Shown here piece by piece: positions 27,305 to 35,189 of a DNA stretch of 64,000 bases. The stretch is from Vibrio rumoiensis. Its GTDB lineage: Bacteria; Pseudomonadota; Gammaproteobacteria; Enterobacterales; Vibrionaceae. Both the position numbers and the translations under genes were made by a program. Under the pieces are notes generated by a model, which ran no database searches, was not told the DNA's origin, and worked only from the letters and a program-made list of their open reading frames with translations. The DNA lies in contig NZ_AP018686.1 in NCBI RefSeq assembly GCF_002218045.2, positions 310,001 to 374,000 on the forward strand. Reading direction: 5' to 3'. The stretch's first letter is position 1, and each line of letters opens with the position of its first letter.

Positions 27305-29203
27305 ATGAGTGCAATCGCGGCAATTCGTCCTCTGATACTGCTCTGTATCAGTTCTTTTTTCTTAATGATGAGTCACGGTTTAAGTGGCTTGTTACTGCCT
27401 GTGAAGCTTGCCGATGAAGGCGTCGATGTACAATCGATAGGTATTATTTTATCGCTCTATTCTGTCGGTTTTTTACTTGGTGCGATTTGGGCCAAAAAGA
27501 TTTTACGTCGTATTGGTTTAGTTCGTACCTTTGCGATGTGCGGCAGTTTAGCCGCCACTGCGATTTTGATCATGGGATTAGATTTCAATACTTACGTTTG
27601 GTCGGTTGCGCGGGCGGTAATGGGATTTTGTATCGCTTGTGCGACGGGTACACTGGATACCTGGTACAACAGTGTATCAACAGAATCGAATCGAGGGAAA
27701 GTACTCGCGATTAATCAGGTCGTCATTTTAGCCGCGATTACGCTCGGTCAGTTTGGTTTGGTTCTGGCACCACCGAGTGAAGCGACATTATTTATCATTT
27801 GTGGGTTGCTGTTCAGCATCTCGATCAGTCCTGTGGTCTTTATTTCCCACTTTGAACCTAAAATTGAAACCTTTAAATCGATCTCTTTTCTTGGTCTTTT
27901 TCGGCTTTCTCCATTGGGTTTTATCGCCTGTTTTCTTTGTGGCGTGCTGTATTCCATGGTGATGAATATCCTTCCGCTTTATGCCAATGATATCGGGATG
28001 GATAAGCTACAAATTTCCATGTTTATGGGGGCGGCAACCGCTGGTGGAATTGTATTGCAATTGCCAATTGGTTATTTATCGGACCGATTTGAACGCCGAA
28101 AAGTGATTCTATCCGTGTGCTGTGTATTGCTGCTTTCGACATTGTTTCTAGGCTTTAGTTTAAGTCAGCCGATGTTCATTGTTTCGCTTGGATTAGTGGC
28201 TGTGATGATGGGGATTATCGCGTGTTTATACCCACTAAGTATTTCTGAAACCTTTGACCGTGCGCTGAAAACTCAACTAGTACCAGTGCTGTCTGGCTTA
28301 TTATGTGTTTATGCCGTTGGCTGTATTATCGGGCCATATTCTGGTTCTTTGGTGATTAAGACTTGGGGCAATGATGCCTTATTTTCACTGCTGAGTTTGA
28401 TTGAATTTAGCTTAGTGGGCTTTATTTTATATCGCATGACCGTAAGACAATCTCGTCCAGTCGAAGAGCAAGAGCATTTTGTGATGCATACGCCATCTTC
28501 GGTGTCTGAAGAGCTTGATCCTCGGGTGGAATATCAAGAGCAATCCACCTTTTTTGAATCAGCAGCGGAACAATTTACTCAATTACTCGCGCAAGATAAC
28601 AATGAAGCGATTCGCTATTTAAACGTAATTTTGCATGATAACCCTGAATGGTTGATTCCACTGATTAAACGGACACCCGATTTAAACCAGTTAGATCTAA
28701 TTGCATTATATCGAGTGTTGTCATTACGTTCTCCAGAACGGCTGGATGAATACGTGGCTACAATTAGTGAACTCGATTATTCACAAGCTGAACAACTCGC
28801 CTCATGGTTAATAGAAAAAGAACCTGAAGGGGCTTATTCCTCGCTTGCGTCAATTACTACCGCTAATGAGCATGAATCATTAGGTGTGATGGAAACTTTA
28901 GCGGAAACACACCCAGAAAAGTTATCGGAATTTACTCAGCATCTCGTGGGTAATGTGGCAGAAAGTACTGGAAATATGCGAGCAGCAGATAGAGAAGCGG
29001 CAAAATCTGATCGTACCGTCGCTGATCTCCTTTCGACTGTTGAACAAACTGCACCTGAACACGCACAGCAAGTGGCGGACATTATCGAAGAAGCGAAAGC
29101 AGAGCATTCTCTCGCTGAACCAGTATTTGATTTGTCAGAAAATGAAAAAATGGCGGTAGGGCAAAATTCATCATTAAAGGCTTCAAATCACGACAAAAGA
29201 TAG
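27305..29203 (+). CDS. MFS transporter with a long soluble C-terminal extension
   Basis: A 632-residue protein. Residues 1-385 are a complete 12-helix major facilitator domain of the YcaD-like type, with the loop motif FERRKVIL between helices 8 and 9 and a GYLSDRFERR motif. The following 245 residues are hydrophilic, acidic and predicted helical, with tandem patterns such as LLAQDNNEAIRYLNVIL and LASWLIEKEPEGAYSSL that resemble short helical repeats. The normal family length is near 390-400, so the extension is unusual. The substrate is unknown. ATG 27305 has AAAGGAA upstream. The gene stands alone. Confidence 0.85.
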   Translation: MSAIAAIRPLILLCISSFFLMMSHGLSGLLLPVKLADEGVDVQSIGIILSLYSVGFLLGAIWAKKILRRIGLVRTFAMCGSLAATAILIMGLDFNTYVWSVARAVMGFCIACATGTLDTWYNSVSTESNRGKVLAINQVVILAAITLGQFGLVLAPPSEATLFIICGLLFSISISPVVFISHFEPKIETFKSISFLGLFRLSPLGFIACFLCGVLYSMVMNILPLYANDIGMDKLQISMFMGAATAGGIVLQLPIGYLSDRFERRKVILSVCCVLLLSTLFLGFSLSQPMFIVSLGLVAVMMGIIACLYPLSISETFDRALKTQLVPVLSGLLCVYAVGCIIGPYSGSLVIKTWGNDALFSLLSLIEFSLVGFILYRMTVRQSRPVEEQEHFVMHTPSSVSEELDPRVEYQEQSTFFESAAEQFTQLLAQDNNEAIRYLNVILHDNPEWLIPLIKRTPDLNQLDLIALYRVLSLRSPERLDEYVATISELDYSQAEQLASWLIEKEPEGAYSSLASITTANEHESLGVMETLAETHPEKLSEFTQHLVGNVAESTGNMRAADREAAKSDRTVADLLSTVEQTAPEHAQQVADIIEEAKAEHSLAEPVFDLSENEKMAVGQNSSLKASNHDKR

Positions 29204-29304
29204 CAATGATAAAATTAACAGTAATGCGGTTTATCAAGTACAATGATGAATGTAACAAAATGTAATTTTTATCTTAGTTAAAGCTTATTTCCGGAGTGTT
29301 TATA

Positions 29305-30391
29305 CCCAATTAACTTGAAGATGCAGGTTGCAGGACCTGAAAATTGTCATTAATTCTAGTCGTCAGTGAGCCTGCAACTTTTGGTAAAGTCACATCAAAA
29401 AATCTATTTATTGCATCCTTAAAGGATGCTTTTGTTGGGAAGTAAACATTATTTCGGGCATGCTCATGCATGACCTTCCACAGTCGTTCTATTGGGTTTA
29501 AATTTGGACTGTAAGGGGGCAAATAATGCAACTCGATATTGAGCATACACGCAAAATCTTTTACCAGCTGACTTCGGTGATAACCAGCACCATCGAGAAT
29601 AACGTGAACCTTTTGTTCTAATGGATAATGCTCTTTTTTTAGTTTCCAAAAGAAACGAGCAATACTCTCACTATTAATCGTGTCATAACTTTCGGTTACA
29701 GTTGCAGCTATATCAGCGAGATTTAGAGCTCCGACAAAGTTCAATCGAGTACGACTACCTGTCGTTTCAATTACTTTATCTTTGCCTTTGCGGATCCAAC
29801 CGTAAGTAATTTTAGTCGCTTGGCTTGGATGTACAGCATCCATAAATAAAATCGGCTCATTTAGCTGTTTCAGCTCTTGATAATGCTGAATAAAAGCCTC
29901 TTGAGCTTCAGGATCAAGTTTGTGTGGAACACCTTTAGGTTGTTTGTAAGAAAAACCATTGTGATGTAGCCATTTGTTCATACCAGCAACCGTATAGGTG
30001 ACCTGAAATTCAGACTGAACGTAATCAACTATTTGATGAGTATGAAAATAGGTATGTTCAGTAAGATGCTCAATTAATGACATAGTTTCAGCAGCATTAA
30101 GCTTACTTTGTGAGCCACCATTTTCAGGCATCAATTTTTCAGATTGAAGATAATCATTGATATGACGGGTAACGGTGGTTTCATGAATTCGCAAAGCTTG
30201 AGAAATCATAGAATTTGACCAACCTTCAGACGCAAGCAAGACCGCTTTAATGCGGTCACGGACTCGACCATCACGTGCAGAGTCATGCATCCGCTCGAGC
30301 TGTTTCTTCTTCTGGTTGGATAATTCTATTTTCATGTTCGTTAGCATGATCCTGTTAAAGGATAAAATCAAGCATCTTCAATGATCACGGG
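29305..30391 (-). mobile_element. IS630-family insertion sequence
   Basis: About 1087 bases bounded by imperfect inverted ends (TACCC, seven variable bases, then TTGAAGATGC on both sides) and by TA dinucleotides at 29303-29304 and 30392-30393, the target duplication expected for IS630. It holds one intact transposase on the minus strand. The right edge is 3 bases from the start codon of the next gene; the left edge is 8 bases after a CCGGAG sequence that would otherwise be the ribosome binding site of that gene. Confidence 0.9.
29310..30335 (-). CDS. IS630-family transposase
   Basis: A 341-residue DDE transposase, apparently intact. The N-terminal part (about 1-110) carries a helix-turn-helix (SMISQALRIHETTVTRHI). 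The catalytic domain shows D in LFMDAVHP (near 170), D in VILDGAGYH (near 250) and E in LNPIERLWK (near 283), the D-D-E of the IS630/mariner group. ATG 30335 (MKIELSNQKK) is the usual start of related vibrio transposases; upstream ATGs at 30347 and 30371 would read out of the element edge. It is the only gene of the element. Confidence 0.93.
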   Translation of the reverse strand: MKIELSNQKKKQLERMHDSARDGRVRDRIKAVLLASEGWSNSMISQALRIHETTVTRHINDYLQSEKLMPENGGSQSKLNAAETMSLIEHLTEHTYFHTHQIVDYVQSEFQVTYTVAGMNKWLHHNGFSYKQPKGVPHKLDPEAQEAFIQHYQELKQLNEPILFMDAVHPSQATKITYGWIRKGKDKVIETTGSRTRLNFVGALNLADIAATVTESYDTINSESIARFFWKLKKEHYPLEQKVHVILDGAGYHRSQLVKDFACMLNIELHYLPPYSPNLNPIERLWKVMHEHARNNVYFPTKASFKDAINRFFDVTLPKVAGSLTTRINDNFQVLQPASSS

Positions 30392-30394
30392 TAT

Positions 30395-30949
30395 ATGTCT
30401 ATTACTGTTCTTGATCCTAAAACAGCATTGATTGTTATTGATTTACAAAAGGGCATTTTAGCGCTGCCAACCTGTCATGACACGGATCCTGTTGTGGAAA
30501 AATCTTGCCAGTTAATTCATGCGTTTCGTGAAAAGCAGCAACCGGTGGTTTTAGTGAATGTTGCTGGTGGTGCGCCGGGCCGTAATGAGCAGACCGCCTC
30601 ACATGGTGAACTTCCTGTTGATTGGGCTGATCTTGATGACCGTTTAAATATTCAGCCTAGTGACCATTTAGTGACGAAAAAAACGTGGGGCGCATTCACC
30701 AACACCGATTTAGACGAATATTTGAAAGCGAACGAGGTCACTCAAGTTGTCGTTGTTGGTGTCGCGACAAGCATTGGTGTGGAATCAACCGCTCGTCAGG
30801 CATGGGAATTAGGGTATAACGTAACGTTAGCAACCGATGCCATGACAGATTTGAATCTAGAGACGCATAATAACAGCGTTAATTTAATCTTCCCGCGTTT
30901 AGCTGAAACGGGCTCAACTCAGGATGTACTTGCTTTATTAAGTGCATAA
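30395..30949 (+). CDS. Isochorismatase-family (YecD-like) hydrolase
   Basis: A 184-residue cysteine-hydrolase-fold protein. The first catalytic aspartate is in LIVIDLQKG (D16), the lysine in VTKKTWGAF. The position usually held by the nucleophilic cysteine is glycine, in ATSIGVESTARQAWELG. That glycine is also found in E. coli YecD, so this belongs to a cysteine-lacking subgroup of unknown substrate. The start ATG 30395 lies 3 bases past the IS630 edge, and its probable Shine-Dalgarno (CCGGAG, 29291-29296) is now on the far side of the element. Expression may therefore be reduced. Confidence 0.85.
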   Translation: MSITVLDPKTALIVIDLQKGILALPTCHDTDPVVEKSCQLIHAFREKQQPVVLVNVAGGAPGRNEQTASHGELPVDWADLDDRLNIQPSDHLVTKKTWGAFTNTDLDEYLKANEVTQVVVVGVATSIGVESTARQAWELGYNVTLATDAMTDLNLETHNNSVNLIFPRLAETGSTQDVLALLSA

Positions 30950-30997
30950 ATACCACTAACTTTTCTGTATTTACAAACAAAATGAGTTAAAAATAAA

Positions 30998-31029
30998 GGC
31001 CAAGTATGTTTGTCATACTTGGCCTTTTT
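30998..31029. terminator. Terminator between the YecD-like gene and the aspartoacylase-like gene
   Basis: GGCCAAGTATG pairs perfectly with CATACTTGGCC over a 5-base loop, then TTTTT on the plus strand. It sits between convergent genes and has an A-rich opposite flank, so it may work both ways. Confidence 0.92.
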
Positions 31030-31054
31030 GTTCTTGATTTTTAGTGCGTTAGAT

Positions 31055-32128
31055 TTAGCGAGTTTGATTTGGTACAGCAATAAACCCAGTCGTAATACTT
31101 TCTTCTTTCGCTTCTACATGTTCAATGACTTGGTCGATATAAGTATCGACCTTTTCACTGACCGAATCATTGTCTTCAGTAAAGTAGGCAAGATGGAATA
31201 CCGCATCACCTTCGTTCACTAGTGGGAGCGTTTGTTGGCCAATCACAATGCCATCTTTTGGGGCAATCATGGTGATTTCTTCGTGACCAAGAGGCGAGCT
31301 AATATAAGCAAGCACTTGGCCTTTATTGACTCGGTCACCCAAAGTCACCATGGTACGTAAAATACCGTCACTTTCCGCTCGTACCCAGTTGGTTGATTTA
31401 GCTATCACCGATTCAGGTACTTTCTTGCGGCTAGGACGATGCATACCCAACTCTTGCATCACACGCAAGACACCTAAAATGCCAGCGTTAATCGCAATTG
31501 GCTCAAAGCGTAGTGCTTCGCCTGCTTCATAAGTCAGCACCGGAATGCCGCTTTTTTCTGCTTCAGCACGTAATGAGCCATCGCGTAATGCCGCATCAAT
31601 AATCACAGGCGTACCGAACGCTTGTGCCATTCGTAATGTGTCCGCATTGTCTAAGCACGCACGTATTTGCGGCAAGTTCGTCCGGTGTATTGCACCAGTG
31701 TGCAAATCAATAATGTAATCGGCTTTTTTCGCAACATCGGTGAAAAAGGTATGAGCAATACGAGATGCCAAAGAGCCTTTTTCTGTTCCTGGAAAACAGC
31801 GATTGAGATCGCGGCGATCCGGCAAATAGCGAGATTTATGAATAAAGCCAAACACATTCACAATCGGTACGGCAATTAAAGTACCTTTAAGTTTGTTCGC
31901 ATCAACTTTTTCAATTAATTGTCGAACAATTTCCACCCCATTTAGTTCATCACCATGAATCGCCGCATTAACCATTAATACTGGTCCGGCTTGTTTACCA
32001 TGAATGATCTCAACCGGAATAGATAACGGCGAGTGGGTGTAAAGTTTTGCTGCTTCAATTTCGAGTACTTTTCTTTCACCGGCTTGCACGGTGTGGTCCA
32101 TAAATTTAAAAGGTGAATTCTTTCTCAC
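31055..32128 (-). CDS. Succinylglutamate desuccinylase/aspartoacylase-family protein
   Basis: A zinc-peptidase-like protein of about 357 residues. The zinc motif GDELNGVE (NAAIHGDELNG, near 60) and later DLHTGAIHR fit the AstE/aspartoacylase family; a C-terminal lipoyl-like beta domain (MIAPKDGIVIG) is common in this subgroup. It follows rimK on the same strand with overlap or a few bases, so it may process a glutamylated or amino-acylated product. The start is unclear: GTG 32128 fits the conserved RKNSPFKFMDHTV beginning; ATG 32101 is shorter; an open frame runs up to 32212 inside rimK. Confidence 0.8.
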   Translation of the reverse strand: MRKNSPFKFMDHTVQAGERKVLEIEAAKLYTHSPLSIPVEIIHGKQAGPVLMVNAAIHGDELNGVEIVRQLIEKVDANKLKGTLIAVPIVNVFGFIHKSRYLPDRRDLNRCFPGTEKGSLASRIAHTFFTDVAKKADYIIDLHTGAIHRTNLPQIRACLDNADTLRMAQAFGTPVIIDAALRDGSLRAEAEKSGIPVLTYEAGEALRFEPIAINAGILGVLRVMQELGMHRPSRKKVPESVIAKSTNWVRAESDGILRTMVTLGDRVNKGQVLAYISSPLGHEEITMIAPKDGIVIGQQTLPLVNEGDAVFHLAYFTEDNDSVSEKVDTYIDQVIEHVEAKEESITTGFIAVPNQTR

Positions 32129-32153
32129 TCTTTTCTTTTCGCCACGTCCTGAG

Positions 32154-33059
32154 TTAACCACGCCCACGAGTTTTTGTTCCTTTTGCTGATGCGTTCTTTT
32201 CAATAAAATCAACGATCATACCTGCGACATCTTTCCCTGTTGCCGCTTCAATTCCTTCAAGACCTGGTGATGAGTTCACCTCCATCACCAAAGGACCACG
32301 AGAAGAACGAAGAAGGTCAACACCTGCCACATTTAAGCCCATGATTTTCGCTGCTGCTACCGCTGTTTTACGTTCTTCTGGTGTAATGCGAACCAGAGAC
32401 GCGGTTCCGCCACGGTGCAAATTAGAGCGGAATTCACCTTCACTTGCTTGTCGTTTCATTGCCGCAATGACTTTGTCTCCGATGACAAAGCAACGAATAT
32501 CTGCGCCGCCGGCTTCTTTAATATATTCTTGCACCATGATGTTGGCCTTAAGTCCCATAAAGGCTTCAACCACACTTTCTGCCGCTTTACGGGTTTCTGC
32601 GAGAACCACACCAATGCCTTGCGTGCCTTCTAGCAATTTGATCACAACAGGAGCGCCGCCGACCATTTCAAGTAAGTCTTTAATGTCATCTGGCTTACTT
32701 GCAAACCCAGTGATCGGCATGCCTACACCTTTGCGCGATAACAATTGCATAGAACGCAATTTGTCACGAGAGCGTGTAATGGCGACAGATTCATTGACTG
32801 GATAGACGCCCATCATTTCAAACTGACGTAAAACGGCGGTGCCATAAAACGTTACAGAGGCGCCAATACGAGGCACGATAGCATCGAAGTCTTTCAGTTC
32901 TTCACCTTTAAAATGGATTTCTGGTTTGTCTGAATTAATATTCATATAACAACGCAGAGCATCGATCACTTTGACTTCGTGGCCTCGGTTTTGACAAGCT
33001 TCAATTAAACGCTTAGTTGAGTACAAAGAGCGGTTGCGAGATAAAATTCCGATTTTCAT
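32154..33059 (-). CDS. rimK: RimK, ATP-grasp glutamate ligase (ribosomal protein S6 modification)
   Basis: A 301-residue ATP-grasp enzyme that adds glutamate residues to the C-terminus of ribosomal protein S6. The start MKIGILSRNRSLYSTKRL, the GTQGIGVVLAE ATP-grasp loop near 140 and VMEVNSSPGLEGIE near 260 (metal ligands) are diagnostic. Length equals E. coli RimK (300). It overlaps the upstream rimB-like gene by 4 bases and continues into the aspartoacylase-like gene, so the three form one operon. Confidence 0.95.
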   Translation of the reverse strand: MKIGILSRNRSLYSTKRLIEACQNRGHEVKVIDALRCYMNINSDKPEIHFKGEELKDFDAIVPRIGASVTFYGTAVLRQFEMMGVYPVNESVAITRSRDKLRSMQLLSRKGVGMPITGFASKPDDIKDLLEMVGGAPVVIKLLEGTQGIGVVLAETRKAAESVVEAFMGLKANIMVQEYIKEAGGADIRCFVIGDKVIAAMKRQASEGEFRSNLHRGGTASLVRITPEERKTAVAAAKIMGLNVAGVDLLRSSRGPLVMEVNSSPGLEGIEAATGKDVAGMIVDFIEKNASAKGTKTRGRG

Positions 33060-33508
33060 AAATCGTTATCCTTAGTTAAAGGTGAAGCAATTAAAAATGA
33101 TGCCGTAGGGTCGACAATAATACGATGATGCATTGCCGTGCGGCCAAGCAACATTCTAAATAACATATTTTCTCTATTGGTTAGCGTGACCTCAATTGGC
33201 CACTGCTCACCATTAAAAGCTAGCATGGTTTCGATGACATAGCGTTGCTCTTCATGGCCACCAGAATCTTTTACGGTTCGCTGGTCGATCACTTTAGCGA
33301 CACACTCTTTGACAAGCTCATCGTTCTTTTGTTGTGGATGAATCCAAAAACGAACCCAAAGCTCGCCATCTTGTTCATAAGGTTCAATTTTAAAAGTATG
33401 CAAGCAAGAACTGCGTGCACCGGTATCAATTTTTGCTTTGATTTGTTCAATGCCAAGCTCAGGTAAAGCCAACATTTCCCGCCATCCTACAATGATTTTT
33501 TTTGTCAT
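33056..33508 (-). CDS. rimB: RimB-like retropepsin-type protease (DUF785)
   Basis: A 150-residue protein of the RimK-linked 'ATP-dependent zinc protease' family, which is in fact retropepsin-like: the AKIDTGARSSCLHT motif near 25 carries the catalytic Asp-Thr-Gly. In Pseudomonas the rimABK operon uses RimB with RimK to control S6 glutamylation; no rimA is seen here. ATG 33508 (MTKKIIVGWREML) is preferred to the longer ATG 33568; the Shine-Dalgarno is poor. It is the first gene of the rimB-rimK operon. Confidence 0.82.
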   Translation of the reverse strand: MTKKIIVGWREMLALPELGIEQIKAKIDTGARSSCLHTFKIEPYEQDGELWVRFWIHPQQKNDELVKECVAKVIDQRTVKDSGGHEEQRYVIETMLAFNGEQWPIEVTLTNRENMLFRMLLGRTAMHHRIIVDPTASFLIASPLTKDNDL

Positions 33509-33734
33509 ATGTATATCGCTAAGGTTGGATAAATAAACGCATTCATGGGGAGAATGCCTGAAAATCAATGCTATTTAATAATCATATAAAAATTGTGTGT
33601 ATAGACTATAACAAATGATTAACGTGAGGGGTGATGTTTGGCGCGAATTTATCAATATTTTTTTTGCACGTCTTGTGAAAAGTTTTTGTTTTTACGATAA
33701 AAAATATTGTTGATAAAAATGATGACATAACAAG

Positions 33735-33767
33735 AAAAAAAACCTTTCCCACATAGGGTGGGAAAGG
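33735..33767 (-). terminator. Terminator of the candidate sRNA
   Basis: A perfect 10-bp stem CCTTTCCCAC (33743-33752) with GTGGGAAAGG (33758-33767), 5-base loop, then eight T on the minus strand. It is 320 bases after the cysM stop, too far to be the natural cysM terminator unless cysM has a long 3' region. Confidence 0.88.
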
Positions 33768-33836
33768 TACCTCAAAGGAAAATAACATGAACCAATCAAG
33801 GGACTAGATTGGCCTCACGAATACTGCCATGTATTC
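33735..33836 (-). ncRNA. Candidate sigma-54-dependent small RNA (about 102 nt)
   Basis: On the minus strand, a -24/-12 type promoter (33848-33863) is followed, 12 bases after its GC, by a compact RNA with three stems. Stem 1 is GAATAC with GTATTC (33831-33836 and 33819-33824). Stem 2 is CCAATC with GATTGG (33807-33812 and 33792-33797). A 24-base unpaired U-rich stretch (33768-33791) contains UUUUCCUUUGAGG, complementary to a Shine-Dalgarno. It ends in a 10-bp terminator stem plus eight U. This layout is that of an Hfq-dependent trans-acting sRNA. The vibrio Qrr sRNAs are also sigma-54 dependent, but their conserved core is not present. I do not recognise it as a named RNA. Confidence 0.6.
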
Positions 33837-33847
33837 ATTTATTAATA

Positions 33848-33863
33848 AGCAGAATGCATGCCA
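33848..33863 (-). promoter_or_regulatory. Sigma-54 (-24/-12) promoter candidate
   Basis: Read on the minus strand it is TGGCATGCATTCTGCT, against the consensus TGGCACG-N4-TTGCW. Only two positions differ, and the invariant GG and GC are kept 10 bases apart. It points at the sRNA candidate, with predicted start near 33836. Confidence 0.6.
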
Positions 33864-34089
33864 AGTTTTTAATTGTTTGTTTTTAAATGGATTGTTGTTT
33901 TTTCAGTCGTCTAGGAGATAAAGTTTGAATTTTTTTGCACGGTTTGGGGACAAAAGGTGATAGGTTTTGGTGCGATTATAGGAATGGAAATCAAATTTAG
34001 CCGACCCCATTAGGCAGCGTTTGTTGACCATTCCTACTGAGTTACTGGCTTCTCGTATAGCAACAAGCTACACCTCGAGGCCTCTGTCA
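33864..34089. other. Region upstream of the sRNA promoter, no gene seen
   Basis: About 225 bases between the sRNA promoter and the cysM stop codon. No open frame has a ribosome binding site. If the sigma-54 promoter is real, activator sites would be expected in roughly 33920-34060; I could not define a convincing palindrome there. Confidence 0.4.
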
Positions 34090-34980
34090 TTAAGAAAACA
34101 GCCCTGAAGACAGGTAGCGATCACCTCTATCACAGACAATGGCAACCACTACTGAACCTGGATTATTTTTAGCAATGTCAATTGCGGCATAAACGGCACC
34201 GCCAGAACTAACGCCGGCACTAATACCTTCTTTTTGAGCTAAGGCTCTCGCGGTTATTTCTGCGGATTCCTGGTCAATGTCGATAACCATATCGATAGTT
34301 GAATCATCATAAATACCTGGTAAATATTCTGTAGGCCAGCGGCGAATACCCGGAATAGCACTCCCTTCTGAAGGCTGTAATCCAACAATACAAATATCAG
34401 GATTTTGCGATTTAAGATAACGAGAAACACCAACTATCGTTCCAGTTGTTCCCATGCTCGAAACAAAGTGAGTGATTTTCCCATGGCTTTGTCGCCAGAT
34501 TTCTGGGCCAGTTGAGTTGAAGTGTGCATCTGGGTTATCTGCATTATTAAACTGATCAAGGACAATACCTTTACCTTCACTTTGCATTTGTAGTGCTAAA
34601 TCTCGAGCACCTTCCATTCCTTGCTCTTTAGTGACCAAGATAAGTTCTGCACCATAGGCTTTCATTGAGTCTTTGCGTTCTTGAGTCGAGTTATCAGGCA
34701 TGATTAGGATCATCTTGTAGCCTTTAATCGCCGCAGCCATGGCTAATGCGATACCTGTGTTACCACTGGTTGCTTCGATAATGGTATCCCCAGGGGTGAT
34801 CGTTCCACGCTTTTCTGCTTGAGTAATCATATTGAGCGCAGGTCGATCTTTAACTGAACCAGCAGGGTTATTGCCTTCGAGCTTAACGAGCACAGTACTT
34901 TGATTATCGACTACAAGCCGCTGCAGTCTGACTAAAGGCGTGTGACCGACATAAGATTCAATCGTTAGAAATTCAGACAC
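34090..34980 (-). CDS. cysM: Cysteine synthase B (O-acetylserine/thiosulfate sulfhydrylase)
   Basis: A 296-residue PLP enzyme forming cysteine, or S-sulfocysteine from thiosulfate. The PLP lysine is in NPAGSVKDRPALNMI (near 41), the substrate loop is EATSGNTGIAL (near 68) and the phosphate-binding loop GTTGTI (near 170). The KLEGNNPAGSVKDR form and the ending CDRGDRYLSSGLF match CysM rather than CysK. GTG 34980 is chosen because GAGGG lies 7 bases upstream and the family begins near SEFLTIE; a TTG at 35010 is the longer choice. It is divergent from cysPTWA. Confidence 0.92.
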   Translation of the reverse strand: MSEFLTIESYVGHTPLVRLQRLVVDNQSTVLVKLEGNNPAGSVKDRPALNMITQAEKRGTITPGDTIIEATSGNTGIALAMAAAIKGYKMILIMPDNSTQERKDSMKAYGAELILVTKEQGMEGARDLALQMQSEGKGIVLDQFNNADNPDAHFNSTGPEIWRQSHGKITHFVSSMGTTGTIVGVSRYLKSQNPDICIVGLQPSEGSAIPGIRRWPTEYLPGIYDDSTIDMVIDIDQESAEITARALAQKEGISAGVSSGGAVYAAIDIAKNNPGSVVVAIVCDRGDRYLSSGLFS

Positions 34981-35189
34981 TGGTATCCCTCTATGTTGGT
35001 ATATTGTCAATTGCTATTGTGTATCTATTATCCTTATTAATACAATGGTAAATAGAAATAAGGTAAACAATTTATGGTTTGATAATATTCCAAAAAGTTC
35101 TATTTATAACCTTTGTTATTAAGAATTTATAAACATACTCTAGTCACAAAGGATGTCACCTTGAAAAGTGAATTAGGAGTATGAATATA

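Noticed and set aside
32341..32805. 154-residue open frame opposite rimK
   Set aside because: It is the antisense shadow of the well-supported rimK gene, with biased composition (T, S, P, L) and no ribosome site.
33606..33788. 60-residue minus-strand open frame that starts in the sRNA candidate
   Set aside because: It runs through the terminator stem and T-run, has no Shine-Dalgarno, and is rich in F, K and S as expected from AT-rich non-coding DNA.
33787..33807. Six-codon plus-strand frame with AAAGGAA upstream
   Set aside because: The Shine-Dalgarno look is just the reverse complement of the sRNA linker; no gene follows it on the plus strand.
33735..33863. Qrr-type quorum-sensing sRNA
   Set aside because: The highly conserved Qrr core and its typical stem sequences are absent, despite the sigma-54-like promoter. 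The neighbouring luxO-type gene is also absent.
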